This document shows positions 48,896 through 62,304 of a stretch of DNA of 64,000 nucleotides, in pieces. This DNA comes from Hybos culiciformis. Taxonomy: Eukaryota; Arthropoda; Insecta; Diptera; Hybotidae. Numbering within the stretch: position 1 is the stretch's first letter; each line of letters opens with the position of its first letter. The stretch lies in assembly GCA_964007475.1 (NCBI GenBank), contig CAXFZM010000092.1:1-64000 (forward strand), read 5' to 3'. A program made the translations under genes and the position numbers. Under the pieces are notes generated by a model, which saw only the letters and a list, made by a program, of their open reading frames with translations, did not search any database and was not told the DNA's origin.

Positions 48896-51800
48896 CCGAT
48901 TTACATAAAAATTGCACAAAAAGAAGCGTAATTTCTAGACCTTTAATTTAAGCCAAAAACGGAGGTTCTCCGAGGTCTGGAGCCGGAGTAATGAACAAAA
49001 AACCAGCCCAAAGTCAACATTTTATGTGTTAAAGTTAGGGGGTTTGCTCACCTTATCGTTTATTTCTCCGGATCTAGAAAACCGATTTACATAAAAATTG
49101 CACAGAAAGAAGCGTAATTTCTAGAGCTTTAATTGAAGCCAAAAACGGAGGTTCTCCGAGGTCTGGAGCCGGAGTAATGAACAAAAAACCAGCCCAAAGT
49201 CAACATTTTATGTGTTAAAGTTAGGAGGTTTGCTCACCTTATCGTTTATTTCTCCGGATCTAGAAAACCGATTTACATAAAAATTGCACAGAAAGAAGCG
49301 TAATTTCTAGACCTTTAATTTAAGCCAAAAACGGAGGTTCTCCGAGGTCTGGAGCCGGAGTAATGAACAATAAACCAGCCCAAAGTCAACATTTTATGTG
49401 TTAAAGTTAGGGGGTTTGCTCACCTTATCGTTTATTTCTCCGGATCTAGAAAACCGATTTTCATAAAAATTGCACAGAAAGAAGCGTAATTTCTAGACCT
49501 TTAATTTAAGCCAAAAACGGAGGTTCTCCGAGGTCTGGAGCCGGAGTAATGAACAAAAAACCAGCCCAAAGTCAACATTTTATGTGTTAAAGTTAGGGGG
49601 TTTGCTCACCTTATCGTTTATTTCTCCGGATCTAGAAAACCGATTTTCATAAAAATTGCACAGAAAGAAGCGTAATTTCTAGACCTTTAATTTAAGCCAA
49701 AAACGGAGGTTCTCCGAGGTCTGGAGCCGGAGTAATGAACAAAAAACCAGCCCAAAGTCAACATTTTATGTGTTAAAGTTAGGGGGTTTGCTCACCTTAT
49801 CGTTTATTTCTCCGGATCTAGAAAACCGATTTTCATAAAAATTGCACAGAAAGAAGCGTAATTTCTAGACCTTTAATTTAAGCCAAAAACGAAGGTTCTC
49901 CGAGGTCTGGAGTCGGAGTAATGAACAAAAAACCAGCCCAAAGTCAACATTTTATGTGTTAAAGTTAGGGGGTTTGCTCACCTTATCGTTTATTTCTCCG
50001 GATCTAGAAAACCGATTTACATAAAAATTGCACAGAAAGAAGCGTAATTTCTAGACCTTTAATTCAAGCCAAAAACGGAGGTTCTCCGAGGTCTGGAGCC
50101 GGAGTAATGAACAAAAAACCAGCCCAAAGTCAACATTTTATGTGTTAAAGTTAGGGGGTTTGCTCACCTTATCGTTTATTTCTCCGGATCTAGAAAACCG
50201 ATTTTCATAAAAATTGCACAGAAAGAAGCGTAATTTCTAGACCTTTAATTTAAGCCAAAAACGGAGGTTCTCCGAGGTCTGGAGCCGGAGTAATGAACAA
50301 AAAACCAGCCCAAAGTCAACATTTTATGTGTTAAAGTTAGGAGGTTTGCTCACCTTATCGTTTATTTCTCCGGATCTAGAAAACCGATTTACATAAAAAT
50401 TGCACAGAAAGAAGCGTAATTTCTAGACCTTTAATTTAAGCCAAAAACGGAGGTTCTCCGAGGTCTGGAGCCGGAGTAATGAACAATAAACCAGCCCAAA
50501 GTCAACATTTTATGGGTTAAAATTAGGGGGTTTGCTCACCTTATCGTTTATTTCTCCGGATCTAGAAAACCGATTTTCATAAAAATTGCACAGAAAGAAG
50601 CGTAATTTCTAGACCTTTGATTTAAGCCAAAAACGGAGGTCCGCCGAAGTCTGGAGCCGGAGTAATGAACAAAAAACCAGCCCAAAGTCAACATTTTATG
50701 TGTTAAAGTTAGGGGGTTTGCTCACCTTATCGTTTATTTCTCCGGATCTAGAAAACCGATTTACATAAAAATTGCACAGAAAGAAGCGTAATTTCTAGAC
50801 CTTTAATTTAAGCCAAAAACGGAGGTTCTCCGAGGTCTGGAGCCGGAGTAATGAACAAAAAACCAGCCCAAAGTCAACATTTTATGTGTTAAAGTTAGGG
50901 GGTTTGCTCACCTTATCGTTTATTTCTCCGGATCTAGAAAACCGATTTACATAAAAATTGCACAAAAAGAAGCGTAATTTCTAGACCTTTAATTTAAGCC
51001 AAAAACGGAGGTTCTCCGAGGTCTGGAGCCGGAGTAATGAACAAAAAACCAGCCCAAAGTCAACATTTTATGTGTTAAAGTTAGGGGGTTTGCTCACCTT
51101 ATCGTTTATTTCTCCGGATCTAGAAAACCGATTTACATAAAAATTGCACAGAAAGAAGCGTAATTTCTAGAGCTTTAATTGAAGCCAAAAACGGAGGTTC
51201 TCCGAGGTCTGGAGCCGGAGTAATGAACAAAAAACCAGCCCAAAGTCAACATTTTATGTGTTAAAGTTAGGGGGTTTGCTCACCTTATCGTTTATTTCTC
51301 CGGATCTAGAAAACCGATTTTCATAAAAATTTAACAGAAAGAAGCGTAATTTCTAGACCTTTAATTTGAGCCAAAAACGGAGGTCCGCCGAAGTCTGGAG
51401 CCGGAATAATGAACAAAAAACCAGCCCAAAGTCAACATTTTATGTGTTAAAGTTAGGGGGTTTGCTCACCTTATCGTTTATTTCTCCGGATCTAGAAAAC
51501 CGATTTTCATAAAAAATGCACAGAAAGAAGCGTAATTTCTAGACCTTTAATTTAAGCCAAAAACGAAGGTTCTCCGAGGTCTGGAGCCCGAGTAATGAAC
51601 AAAAAACCAGCCCAAAGTCAACATTTTATGTGTTAAAGTTAGGGGGTTTGCTCACCTTATCGTTTATTTCTCCGGATCTAGAAAACCGATTTACATAAAA
51701 ATTGCACAGAAAGAAGCGTAATTTCTAGACCTTTAATTCAAGCCAAAAACGGAGGTTCTCCGAGGTCTGGAGCCGGAGTAATGAACAAAAAACCAGCCCA

Positions 51801-52801
51801 AAGTCAACATTTTATGTGTTAAAGTTAGGGGGTTTGCTCACCTTATCGTTTATTTCTCCGGATCTAGAAAACCGATTTTCATAAAAATTGCACAGAAAGA
51901 AGCGTAATTTCTAGACCTTTAATTTAAGCCAAAAACGGAGGTTCTCCGAGGTCTGGAGCCGGAGTAATGAACAAAAAACCAGCCCAAAGTCAACATTTTA
52001 TGTGTTAAAGTTAGGAGGTTTGCTCACCTTATCGTTTATTTCTCCGGATCTAGAAAACCGATTTACATAAAAATTGCACAAAAAGAAGCGTAATTTCTAG
52101 ACCTTTAATTTAAGCCAAAAACGGAGGTTCTCCGAGGTCTGGAGCCGGAGTAATGAACAAAAAACCAGCCCAAAGTCAACATTTTATGTGTTAAAGTTAG
52201 GGGGTTTGCTCACCTTATCGTTTATTTCTCCGGATCTAGAAAACCGATTTACATAAAAATTGCACAGAAAGAAGCGTAATTTCTAGAGCTTTAATTGAAG
52301 CCAAAAACGGAGGTTCTCCGAGGTCTGGAGCCGGAGTAATGAACAAAAAACCAGCCCAAAGTCAACATTTTATGTGTTAAAGTTAGGGGGTTTGCTCACC
52401 TTATCGTTTATTTCTCCGGATCTAGAAAACCGATTTTCATAAAAATTTAACAGAAAGAAGCGTAATTTCTAGACCTTTAATTTAAGCCAAAAACGGAGGT
52501 CCGCCGAAGTCTGGAGCCGGAGTAATGAACCAAAAACCAGCCCAAAGTCAACATTTTATGTGTTAAAGTTAGGGGGTTTGCTCACCTTATCGTTTATTTC
52601 TCCGGATCTAGAAAACCGATTTTCATAAAAATTTAACAGAAAGAAGCGTAATTTCTAGACCTTTAATTTAAGCCAAAAACGGAGGTCCGCCGAAGTCTGG
52701 AGCCGGAATAATGAACAAAAAACCAGCCCAAAGTCAACATTTTATGTGTTAAAGTTAGGGGGTTTGCTCACCTTATCGTTTATTTCTCCGGATCTAGAAA
52801 A
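48896..52801. repeat. 21-mer higher-order repeat, copy 2
   Basis: Directly adjacent second copy of the 3,906-bp unit. Agreement ends near 52,815, where the copy-1 side has GCACAAAAAGAAG and this side GCACAGAAAGAAG with a following ACAATAAACC monomer. About 52.8-53.75 kb then repeats part of the unit again (TATGGGTTAAAATTAG, TTTGATTT, AATTGAAGCC, AAATTTAACAG) before copy B starts. Confidence 0.9.
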
Positions 52802-53753
52802 CCGATTTACATAAAAATTGCACAGAAAGAAGCGTAATTTCTAGACCTTTAATTTAAGCCAAAAACGGAGGTTCTCCGAGGTCTGGAGCCGGAGTAATGA
52901 ACAATAAACCAGCCCAAAGTCAACATTTTATGGGTTAAAATTAGGGGGTTTGCTCACCTTATCGTTTATTTCTCCGGATCTAGAAAACCGATTTTCATAA
53001 AAATTGCACAGAAAGAAGCGTAATTTCTAGACCTTTGATTTAAGCCAAAAACGGAGGTCCGCCGAAGTCTGGAGCCGGAGTAATGAACAAAAAACCAGCC
53101 CAAAGTCAACATTTTATGTGTTAAAGTTAGGGGGTTTGCTCACCTTATCGTTTATTTCTCCGGATCTAGAAAACCGATTTACATAAAAATTGCACAGAAA
53201 GAAGCGTAATTTCTAGACCTTTAATTTAAGCCAAAAACGGAGGTTCTCCGAGGTCTGGAGCCGGAGTAATGAACAAAAAACCAGCCCAAAGTCAACATTT
53301 TATGTGTTAAAGTTAGGGGGTTTGCTCACCTTATCGTTTATTTCTCCGGATCTAGAAAACCGATTTACATAAAAATTGCACAAAAAGAAGCGTAATTTCT
53401 AGACCTTTAATTTAAGCCAAAAACGGAGGTTCTCCGAGGTCTGGAGCCGGAGTAATGAACAAAAAACCAGCCCAAAGTCAACATTTTATGTGTTAAAGTT
53501 AGGGGGTTTGCTCACCTTATCGTTTATTTCTCCGGATCTAGAAAACCGATTTACATAAAAATTGCACAGAAAGAAGCGTAATTTCTAGAGCTTTAATTGA
53601 AGCCAAAAACGGAGGTTCTCCGAGGTCTGGAGCCGGAGTAATGAACAAAAAACCAGCCCAAAGTCAACATTTTATGTGTTAAAGTTAGGGGGTTTGCTCA
53701 CCTTATCGTTTATTTCTCCGGATCTAGAAAACCGATTTTCATAAAAATTTAAC
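52802..53753. repeat. Partial third 21-mer unit
   Basis: Five monomers continue the 21-mer vocabulary: ACAATAAACC with TATGGGTTAAAATTAG, TTTGATTT with CCGCC, near-consensus with GCACAAAAAGAAG, and AATTGAAGCC followed by AAATTTAACAG. They skip the long middle part of the unit. The ACAATAAACC marker lies 13 monomers after its last occurrence (50,483 to 52,901). This looks like a crossover product joining a shortened unit to copy B. Confidence 0.75.
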
Positions 53754-56700
53754 AGAAAGAAGCGTAATTTCTAGACCTTTAATTTAAGCCAAAAACGGAG
53801 GTCCGCCGAAGTCTGGAGCCGGAGTAATGAACCAAAAACCAGCCCAAAGTCAACATTTTATGTGTTAAAGTTAGGGGGTTTGCTCACCTTATCGTTTATT
53901 TCTCCGGATCTAGAAAACCGATTTACATAAAAATTGCACAGAAAGAAGCGTAATTTCTAGACCTTTAATTTAAGCCAAAAACGGAGGTTCTCCGAGGTCT
54001 GGAGCCGGAGTAATGAACAAAAAACCAGCCCAAAGTCAACATTTTATGTGTTAAAGTTAGGGGGTTTGCTCACCTTATCGTTTACTTCTCCGGATCTAGA
54101 AAACCGATTTTCATAAAAATTGCACAGAAAGAAGCGTAATTTCTAGACCTTTAATTTAAGCCAAAAACGGAGGTCCGCCGAAGTCTGGAGCCGGAGTAAT
54201 GAACAAAAAACCAGCCCAAAGTCAACATTTTATGTGTTAAAGTTAGGGGGTTTGCTCACCTTATCGTTTACTTCTCCGGATCTAGAAAACCGATTTTCAT
54301 AAAAATTGCACAGAAAGAAGCGTAATTTCTAGACCTTTAATTTAAGCCAAAAACGGAGGTTGTCCGAGGTCTGGAGCCGGAGTAATGAACAAAAAACCAG
54401 CCCAAAGTCAACATTTTATGTGTTAAAGTTAGGGGGTTTGCTCACCTTATCGTTTATTTCTCCGGATCTAGAAAACCGATTTTCATAAAAATTGCACAGA
54501 AAGAAGCGTAATTTCTAGACCTTTGATTTAAGCCAAAAACGGAGGTCCGCCGAAGTCTGGAGCCGGAGTAATGAATCAAAAACCAGCCCAAAGTCAACAT
54601 TTTATGTGTTAAAGTTAGGGGGTTTGCTCACCTTATCGTTTATTTCTCCGGATCTAGAAAACCGATTTACATAAAAATTGCACAGAAAGAAGCGTAATTT
54701 CTAGACCTTTAATTTAAGCCTAAAACGGAGGTTCTCCGAGGTCTGGAGCCGGAGTAATGAACAAAAAACCAGCCCAAAGTCAACATTTTATGTGTTAAAG
54801 TTAGGGGGTTTGCTCACCTTATCGTTTATTTCTCCGAATCTAGAAAACCGATTTACATAAAAATTGCACAGAAAGAAGCGTAATTTCTAGACCTTTAATT
54901 TAAGCCAAAAACGGAGGTCCGCCGAAGTCTGGAGCCGGAGTAATGAACAAAAAACCAGCCCAAAGTCAACATTTTATGTGTTAAAGTTAGGGGGTTTGCT
55001 CACCTTATCGTTTATTTCTCCGGATCTAGAAAACCGATTTTCATAAAAATTGCACAGAAAGAAGCGTAATTTCTAGACCTTTAATTTAAGCCAAAAACGA
55101 AGGTTCTCCGAGGTCTGGAGCCGGAGTAATGAACAAAAAACCAGCCCAAAGTCAACATTTTATGTGTTAAAGTTAGGGGGTTGGCTCACCTTATCGTTTA
55201 TTTCTCCGGATCTAGAAAACCGATTTACATAAAAATTGCACAGAAAGAAGCGTAATTTCTAGACCTTTAATTTAAGCCAAAAACGGAGGTTGTCCGAGGT
55301 CTGGAGCCGGAGTAATGAACAAAAAACCAGCCCAAAGTCAACATTTTATGTGTTAAAGTTAGGGGGTTTGCTCACCTTATCGTTTATTTCTCCGGATCTA
55401 GAAAACCGATTTTCATAAAAATTGCACAGAAAGAAGCGTAATTTCTAGACCTTTAATTTAAGCCAAAAACGGAGGTCCGCCGAAGTCTGGAGCCGGAGTA
55501 ATGAACAAAAAACCAGCCCAAAGTCAACATTTTATGTGTTAAAGTTAGGGGGTTTGCTCACCTTATCGTTTATTTCTCCGGATCTAGAAAACCGATTTTC
55601 ATAAAAAATGCACAGAAAGAAGCGTAATTTCTAGACCTTTAATTTAAGCCAAAAACGAAGGTTCTCCGAGGTCTGGAGCCCGAGTAATGAACAAAAAACC
55701 AGCCCAAAGTCAACATTTTATGTGTTAAAGTTAGGGGGTTTGCTCACCTTATCGTTTATTTCTCCGGATCTAGAAAACCGATTTACATAAAAATTGCACA
55801 GAAAGAAGCGTAATTTCTAGACCTTTAATTTAAGCCAAAAACGGAGGTTCTCCGAGGTCTGGAGCCGGAGTAATGAACAAAAAACCAGCCCAAAGTCAAC
55901 ATTTTATGTGTTAAAGTTAGGAGGTTTGCTCACCTTATCGTTTATTTCTCCGGATCTAGAAAACCGATTTACAAAAAAATTGCACAGAAAGAAGCGTAAT
56001 TTCTAGACCTTTGATTTAAGCCAAAAACGGAGGTCCGCCGAAGTCTGGAGCCGGAGTAATGAATCAAAAACCAGCCCAAAGTCAACATTTTATGTGTTAA
56101 AGTTAGGGGGTTTGCTCACCTTATCGTTTATTTCTCCGGATCTAGAAAACCGATTTACATAAAAATTGCACAGAAAGAAGCGTAATTTCTAGACCTTTAA
56201 TTTAAGCCAAAAACGGAGGTTCTCCGAGGTCTGGAGCCGGAGTAATGAACAAAAAACCAGCCCAAAGTCAACATTTTATGTGTTAAAGTTAGGGGGTTTG
56301 CTCACCTTATCGTTTATTTCTCCGGATCTAGAAAACCGATTTACATAAAAATTGCACAGAAAGAAGCGTAATTTCTAGACCTTTAATTTAAGCCAAAAAC
56401 GGAGGTTGTCCGAGGTCTGGAGCCGGAGTAATGAACAAAAAACCAGCCCAAAGTCAACATTTTATGTGTTAAAGTTAGGGGGTTTGCTCACCTTATCGTT
56501 TATTTCTCCGGATCTAGAGAACCGATTTTCATAAAAATTGCACAGAAAGAAGCGTAATTTCTACACCTTTAATTTAAGCCAAAAACGGAGGTTCTCCGAG
56601 GTCTGGAGCCGGAGTAATGAACAAAAAACCAGCCCAAAGTCAACATTTTATGTGTTAAAGTTAGGGGGTTTGCTCACCTTATCGTTTATTTCTCCGGATC

Positions 56701-59700
56701 TAGAAAACCGATTTTCATAAAAATTGCACAGAAAGAAGCGTAATTTCTAGAGCTTTAATTTAAGCCAAAAACGGAGGTTCTCCGAGGTCTGGAGCCGGAG
56801 TAATGAACAAAAAACCAGCCCAAAGTCAACATTTTATGTGTTAAAGTTAGGGGGTTTGCTCACCTTATCGTTTATTTCTCCGGATCTAGAAAACCGATTT
56901 TCATAAAAATTGCACAGAAAGAAGCGTAATTTCTAGACCTTTAATTTAAGCCAAAAACGGAGGTTCTCCGAGGTCTAGAGCCGGAGTAATGAACAAAAAA
57001 CCAGCCCAAAGTCAACATTTTATGTGTTAAAGTTAGGGGGTTTGCTCACCTTATCGTTTACTTCTCCGGATCTAGAAAACCGATTTTCATAAAAATTGCA
57101 CAGAAAGAAGCGTAATTTCTAGACCTTTAATTTAAGCCAAAAACGAAGGTTCTCCGAGGTCTGGAGCCCGAGTAATGAACAAAAAACCAGCCCAAAGTCA
57201 ACATTTTATGTGTTAAAGTTAGGGGGTTTGCTCACCTTATCGTTTATTTCTCCGGATCTAGAAAACCGATTTACATAAAAATTGCACAGAAAGAAGCGTA
57301 ATTTCTAGACCTTTAATTTAAGCCAAAAACGAAGGTTCTCCGAGGTCTGGAGCCCGAGTAATGAACAAAAAACCAGCCCAAAGTCAACATTTTATGTGTT
57401 AAAGTTAGGGGGTTTGCTCACCTTATCGTTTATTTCTCCGGATCTAGAAAACCGATTTTCATAAAAATTGCACAGAAAGAAGCGTAATTTCTAGACCTTT
57501 AATTTAAGCCAAAAACGAAGGTTCTCCGAGGTCTGGAGCCCGAGTAATGAACAAAAAACCAGCCCAAAGTCAACATTTTATGTGTTAAAGTTAGGGGGTT
57601 TGCTCACCTTATCGTTTATTTCTCCGGATCTAGAAAACCGATTTACATAAAAATTGCACAGAAAGAAGCGTAATTTCTAGACCTTTAATTTAAGCCAAAA
57701 ACGGAGGTTCTCCGAGGTCTGGAGCCGGAGTAATGAACAAAAAACCAGCCCAAAGTCAACATTTTATGTGTTAAAGTTAGGGGGTTTGCTCACCTTATCG
57801 TTTATTTCTCCGGATCTAGAAAACCGATTTTCATAAAAATTGCACAGAAAGAAGCGTAATTTCTAGACCTTTAATTTAAGCCAAAAACGGAGGTTCTCCG
57901 AGGTCTGGAGCCGGAGTAATGAACAAAAAACCAGCCCAAAGTCAACATTTTATGTGTTAAAGTTAGGGGGTTTGCTCACCTTATCGTTTATTTCTCCGGA
58001 TCTAGAAAACCGATTTTCATAAAAATTGCACAGAAAGAAGCGTAATTTCCAGACCTTTAATTTAAGCCAAAAACGGAGGTTCTCCGAGGTCTGGAGCCGG
58101 AGTAATGAACAAAAAACCAGCCCAAAGTCAACATTTTATGTGTTAAAGTTAGGGGGTTTGCTCACCTTATCGTTTATTTCTCCGGATCTAGAAAACCGAT
58201 TTTCATAAAAATTGCACAGAAAGAAGCGTAATTTCTAGACCTTTAATTTAAGCCAAAAACGAAGGTTCTCCGAGGTCTGGAGTCGGAGTAATGAACAAAA
58301 AACCAGCCCAAAGTCAACATTTTATGTGTTAAAGTTAGGGGGTTTGCTCACCTTATCGTTTATTTCTCCGGATCTAGAAAACCGATTTACATAAAAATTG
58401 CACAGAAAGAAGCGTAATTTCTAGACCTTTAATTCAAGCCAAAAACGGAGGTTCTCCGAGGTCTGGAGCCGGAGTAATGAACAAAAAACCAGCCCAAAGT
58501 CAACATTTTATGTGTTAAAGTTAGGGGGTTTGCTCACCTTATCGTTTATTTCTCCGGATCTAGAAAACCGATTTTCATAAAAATTGCACAGAAAGAAGCG
58601 TAATTTCTAGACCTTTAATTTAAGCCAAAAACGGAGGTTCTCCGAGGTCTGGAGCCGGAGTAATGAACAAAAAACCAGCCCAAAGTCAACATTTTATGTG
58701 TTAAAGTTAGGAGGTTTGCTCACCTTATCGTTTATTTCTCCGGATCTAGAAAACCGATTTACATAAAAATTGCACAGAAAGAAGCGTAATTTCTAGACCT
58801 TTAATTTAAGCCAAAAACGGAGGTTCTCCGAGGTCTGGAGCCGGAGTAATGAACAATAAACCAGCCCAAAGTCAACATTTTATGGGTTAAAATTAGGGGG
58901 TTTGCTCACCTTATCGTTTATTTCTCCGGATCTAGAAAACCGATTTTCATAAAAATTGCACAGAAAGAAGCGTAATTTCTAGACCTTTGATTTAAGCCAA
59001 AAACGGAGGTCCGCCGAAGTCTGGAGCCGGAGTAATGAACAAAAAACCAGCCCAAAGTCAACATTTTATGTGTTAAAGTTAGGGGGTTTGCTCACCTTAT
59101 CGTTTATTTCTCCGGATCTAGAAAACCGATTTACATAAAAATTGCACAGAAAGAAGCGTAATTTCTAGACCTTTAATTTAAGCCAAAAACGGAGGTTCTC
59201 CGAGGTCTGGAGCCGGAGTAATGAACAAAAAACCAGCCCAAAGTCAACATTTTATGTGTTAAAGTTAGGGGGTTTGCTCACCTTATCGTTTATTTCTCCG
59301 GATCTAGAAAACCGATTTACATAAAAATTGCACAAAAAGAAGCGTAATTTCTAGACCTTTAATTTAAGCCAAAAACGGAGGTTCTCCGAGGTCTGGAGCC
59401 GGAGTAATGAACAAAAAACCAGCCCAAAGTCAACATTTTATGTGTTAAAGTTAGGGGGTTTGCTCACCTTATCGTTTATTTCTCCGGATCTAGAAAACCG
59501 ATTTACATAAAAATTGCACAGAAAGAAGCGTAATTTCTAGAGCTTTAATTGAAGCCAAAAACGGAGGTTCTCCGAGGTCTGGAGCCGGAGTAATGAACAA
59601 AAAACCAGCCCAAAGTCAACATTTTATGTGTTAAAGTTAGGAGGTTTGCTCACCTTATCGTTTATTTCTCCGGATCTAGAAAACCGATTTACATAAAAAT

Positions 59701-62304
59701 TGCACAGAAAGAAGCGTAATTTCTAGACCTTTAATTTAAGCCAAAAACGGAGGTTCTCCGAGGTCTGGAGCCGGAGTAATGAACAAAAAACCAGCCCAAA
59801 GTCAACATTTTATGTGTTAAAGTTAGGGGGTTTGCTCACCTTATCGTTTATTTCTCCGGATCTAGAAAACCGATTTACATAAAAATTGCACAAAAAGAAG
59901 CGTAATTTCTAGACCTTTAATTTAAGCCAAAAACGGAGGTTCTCCGAGGTCTGGAGCCGGAGTAATGAACAAAAAACCAGCCCAAAGTCAACATTTTATG
60001 TGTTAAAGTTAGGGGGTTTGCTCACCTTATCGTTTATTTCTCCGGATCTAGAAAACCGATTTACATAAAAATTGCACAGAAAGAAGCGTAATTTCTAGAG
60101 CTTTAATTGAAGCCAAAAACGGAGGTTCTCCGAGGTCTGGAGCCGGAGTAATGAACAAAAAACCAGCCCAAAGTCAACATTTTATGTGTTAAAGTTAGGA
60201 GGTTTGCTCACCTTATCGTTTATTTCTCCGGATCTAGAAAACCGATTTACATAAAAATTGCACAGAAAGAAGCGTAATTTCTAGACCTTTAATTTAAGCC
60301 AAAAACGGAGGTTCTCCGAGGTCTGGAGCCGGAGTAATGAACAATAAACCAGCCCAAAGTCAACATTTTATGTGTTAAAGTTAGGGGGTTTGCTCACCTT
60401 ATCGTTTATTTCTCCGGATCTAGAAAACCGATTTTCATAAAAATTGCACAGAAAGAAGCGTAATTTCTAGACCTTTAATTTAAGCCAAAAACGGAGGTTC
60501 TCCGAGGTCTGGAGCCGGAGTAATGAACAAAAAACCAGCCCAAAGTCAACATTTTATGTGTTAAAGTTAGGGGGTTTGCTCACCTTATCGTTTATTTCTC
60601 CGGATCTAGAAAACCGATTTTCATAAAAATTGCACAGAAAGAAGCGTAATTTCTAGACCTTTAATTTAAGCCAAAAACGGAGGTTCTCCGAGGTCTGGAG
60701 CCGGAGTAATGAACAAAAAACCAGCCCAAAGTCAACATTTTATGTGTTAAAGTTAGGGGGTTTGCTCACCTTATCGTTTATTTCTCCGGATCTAGAAAAC
60801 CGATTTTCATAAAAATTGCACAGAAAGAAGCGTAATTTCTAGACCTTTAATTTAAGCCAAAAACGAAGGTTCTCCGAGGTCTGGAGTCGGAGTAATGAAC
60901 AAAAAACCAGCCCAAAGTCAACATTTTATGTGTTAAAGTTAGGGGGTTTGCTCACCTTATCGTTTATTTCTCCGGATCTAGAAAACCGATTTACATAAAA
61001 ATTGCACAGAAAGAAGCGTAATTTCTAGACCTTTAATTCAAGCCAAAAACGGAGGTTCTCCGAGGTCTGGAGCCGGAGTAATGAACAAAAAACCAGCCCA
61101 AAGTCAACATTTTATGTGTTAAAGTTAGGGGGTTTGCTCACCTTATCGTTTATTTCTCCGGATCTAGAAAACCGATTTTCATAAAAATTGCACAGAAAGA
61201 AGCGTAATTTCTAGACCTTTAATTTAAGCCAAAAACGGAGGTTCTCCGAGGTCTGGAGCCGGAGTAATGAACAAAAAACCAGCCCAAAGTCAACATTTTA
61301 TGTGTTAAAGTTAGGAGGTTTGCTCACCTTATCGTTTATTTCTCCGGATCTAGAAAACCGATTTACATAAAAATTGCACAGAAAGAAGCGTAATTTCTAG
61401 ACCTTTAATTTAAGCCAAAAACGGAGGTTCTCCGAGGTCTGGAGCCGGAGTAATGAACAATAAACCAGCCCAAAGTCAACATTTTATGGGTTAAAATTAG
61501 GGGGTTTGCTCACCTTATCGTTTATTTCTCCGGATCTAGAAAACCGATTTTCATAAAAATTGCACAGAAAGAAGCGTAATTTCTAGACCTTTGATTTAAG
61601 CCAAAAACGGAGGTCCGCCGAAGTCTGGAGCCGGAGTAATGAACAAAAAACCAGCCCAAAGTCAACATTTTATGTGTTAAAGTTAGGGGGTTTGCTCACC
61701 TTATCGTTTATTTCTCCGGATCTAGAAAACCGATTTACATAAAAATTGCACAGAAAGAAGCGTAATTTCTAGACCTTTAATTTAAGCCAAAAACGGAGGT
61801 TCTCCGAGGTCTGGAGCCGGAGTAATGAACAAAAAACCAGCCCAAAGTCAACATTTTATGTGTTAAAGTTAGGGGGTTTGCTCACCTTATCGTTTATTTC
61901 TCCGGATCTAGAAAACCGATTTACATAAAAATTGCACAAAAAGAAGCGTAATTTCTAGACCTTTAATTTAAGCCAAAAACGGAGGTTCTCCGAGGTCTGG
62001 AGCCGGAGTAATGAACAAAAAACCAGCCCAAAGTCAACATTTTATGTGTTAAAGTTAGGGGGTTTGCTCACCTTATCGTTTATTTCTCCGGATCTAGAAA
62101 ACCGATTTACATAAAAATTGCACAGAAAGAAGCGTAATTTCTAGAGCTTTAATTGAAGCCAAAAACGGAGGTTCTCCGAGGTCTGGAGCCGGAGTAATGA
62201 ACAAAAAACCAGCCCAAAGTCAACATTTTATGTGTTAAAGTTAGGGGGTTTGCTCACCTTATCGTTTATTTCTCCGGATCTAGAAAACCGATTTTCATAA
62301 AAAT
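53754..62304. repeat. Segmental duplication copy B (pairs with 36.3-47.4 kb)
   Basis: Shorter partner of copy A, lacking the fourteen extra monomers. Within aligned stretches it is nearly identical. One difference I noted is TTACAAAAAAATTGCAC at about 55,970, against ...ATTACAC in copy A near 40,345. Both copies keep the two rare stop-removing changes TTTCTACACC and TTTCCAGACC. The left junction near 53,754 joins the 21-mer family, and the right one at 62,304 joins block types seen at 32.2 kb. Confidence 0.9.

Noticed and set aside
49361..49380. AATAAA in the ACAATAAACC variant as a polyadenylation signal
   Set aside because: It arises from a single change in an A-tract, recurs only through HOR copying and has no gene upstream. 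The minus strand also has AATAAA in most monomers by composition.
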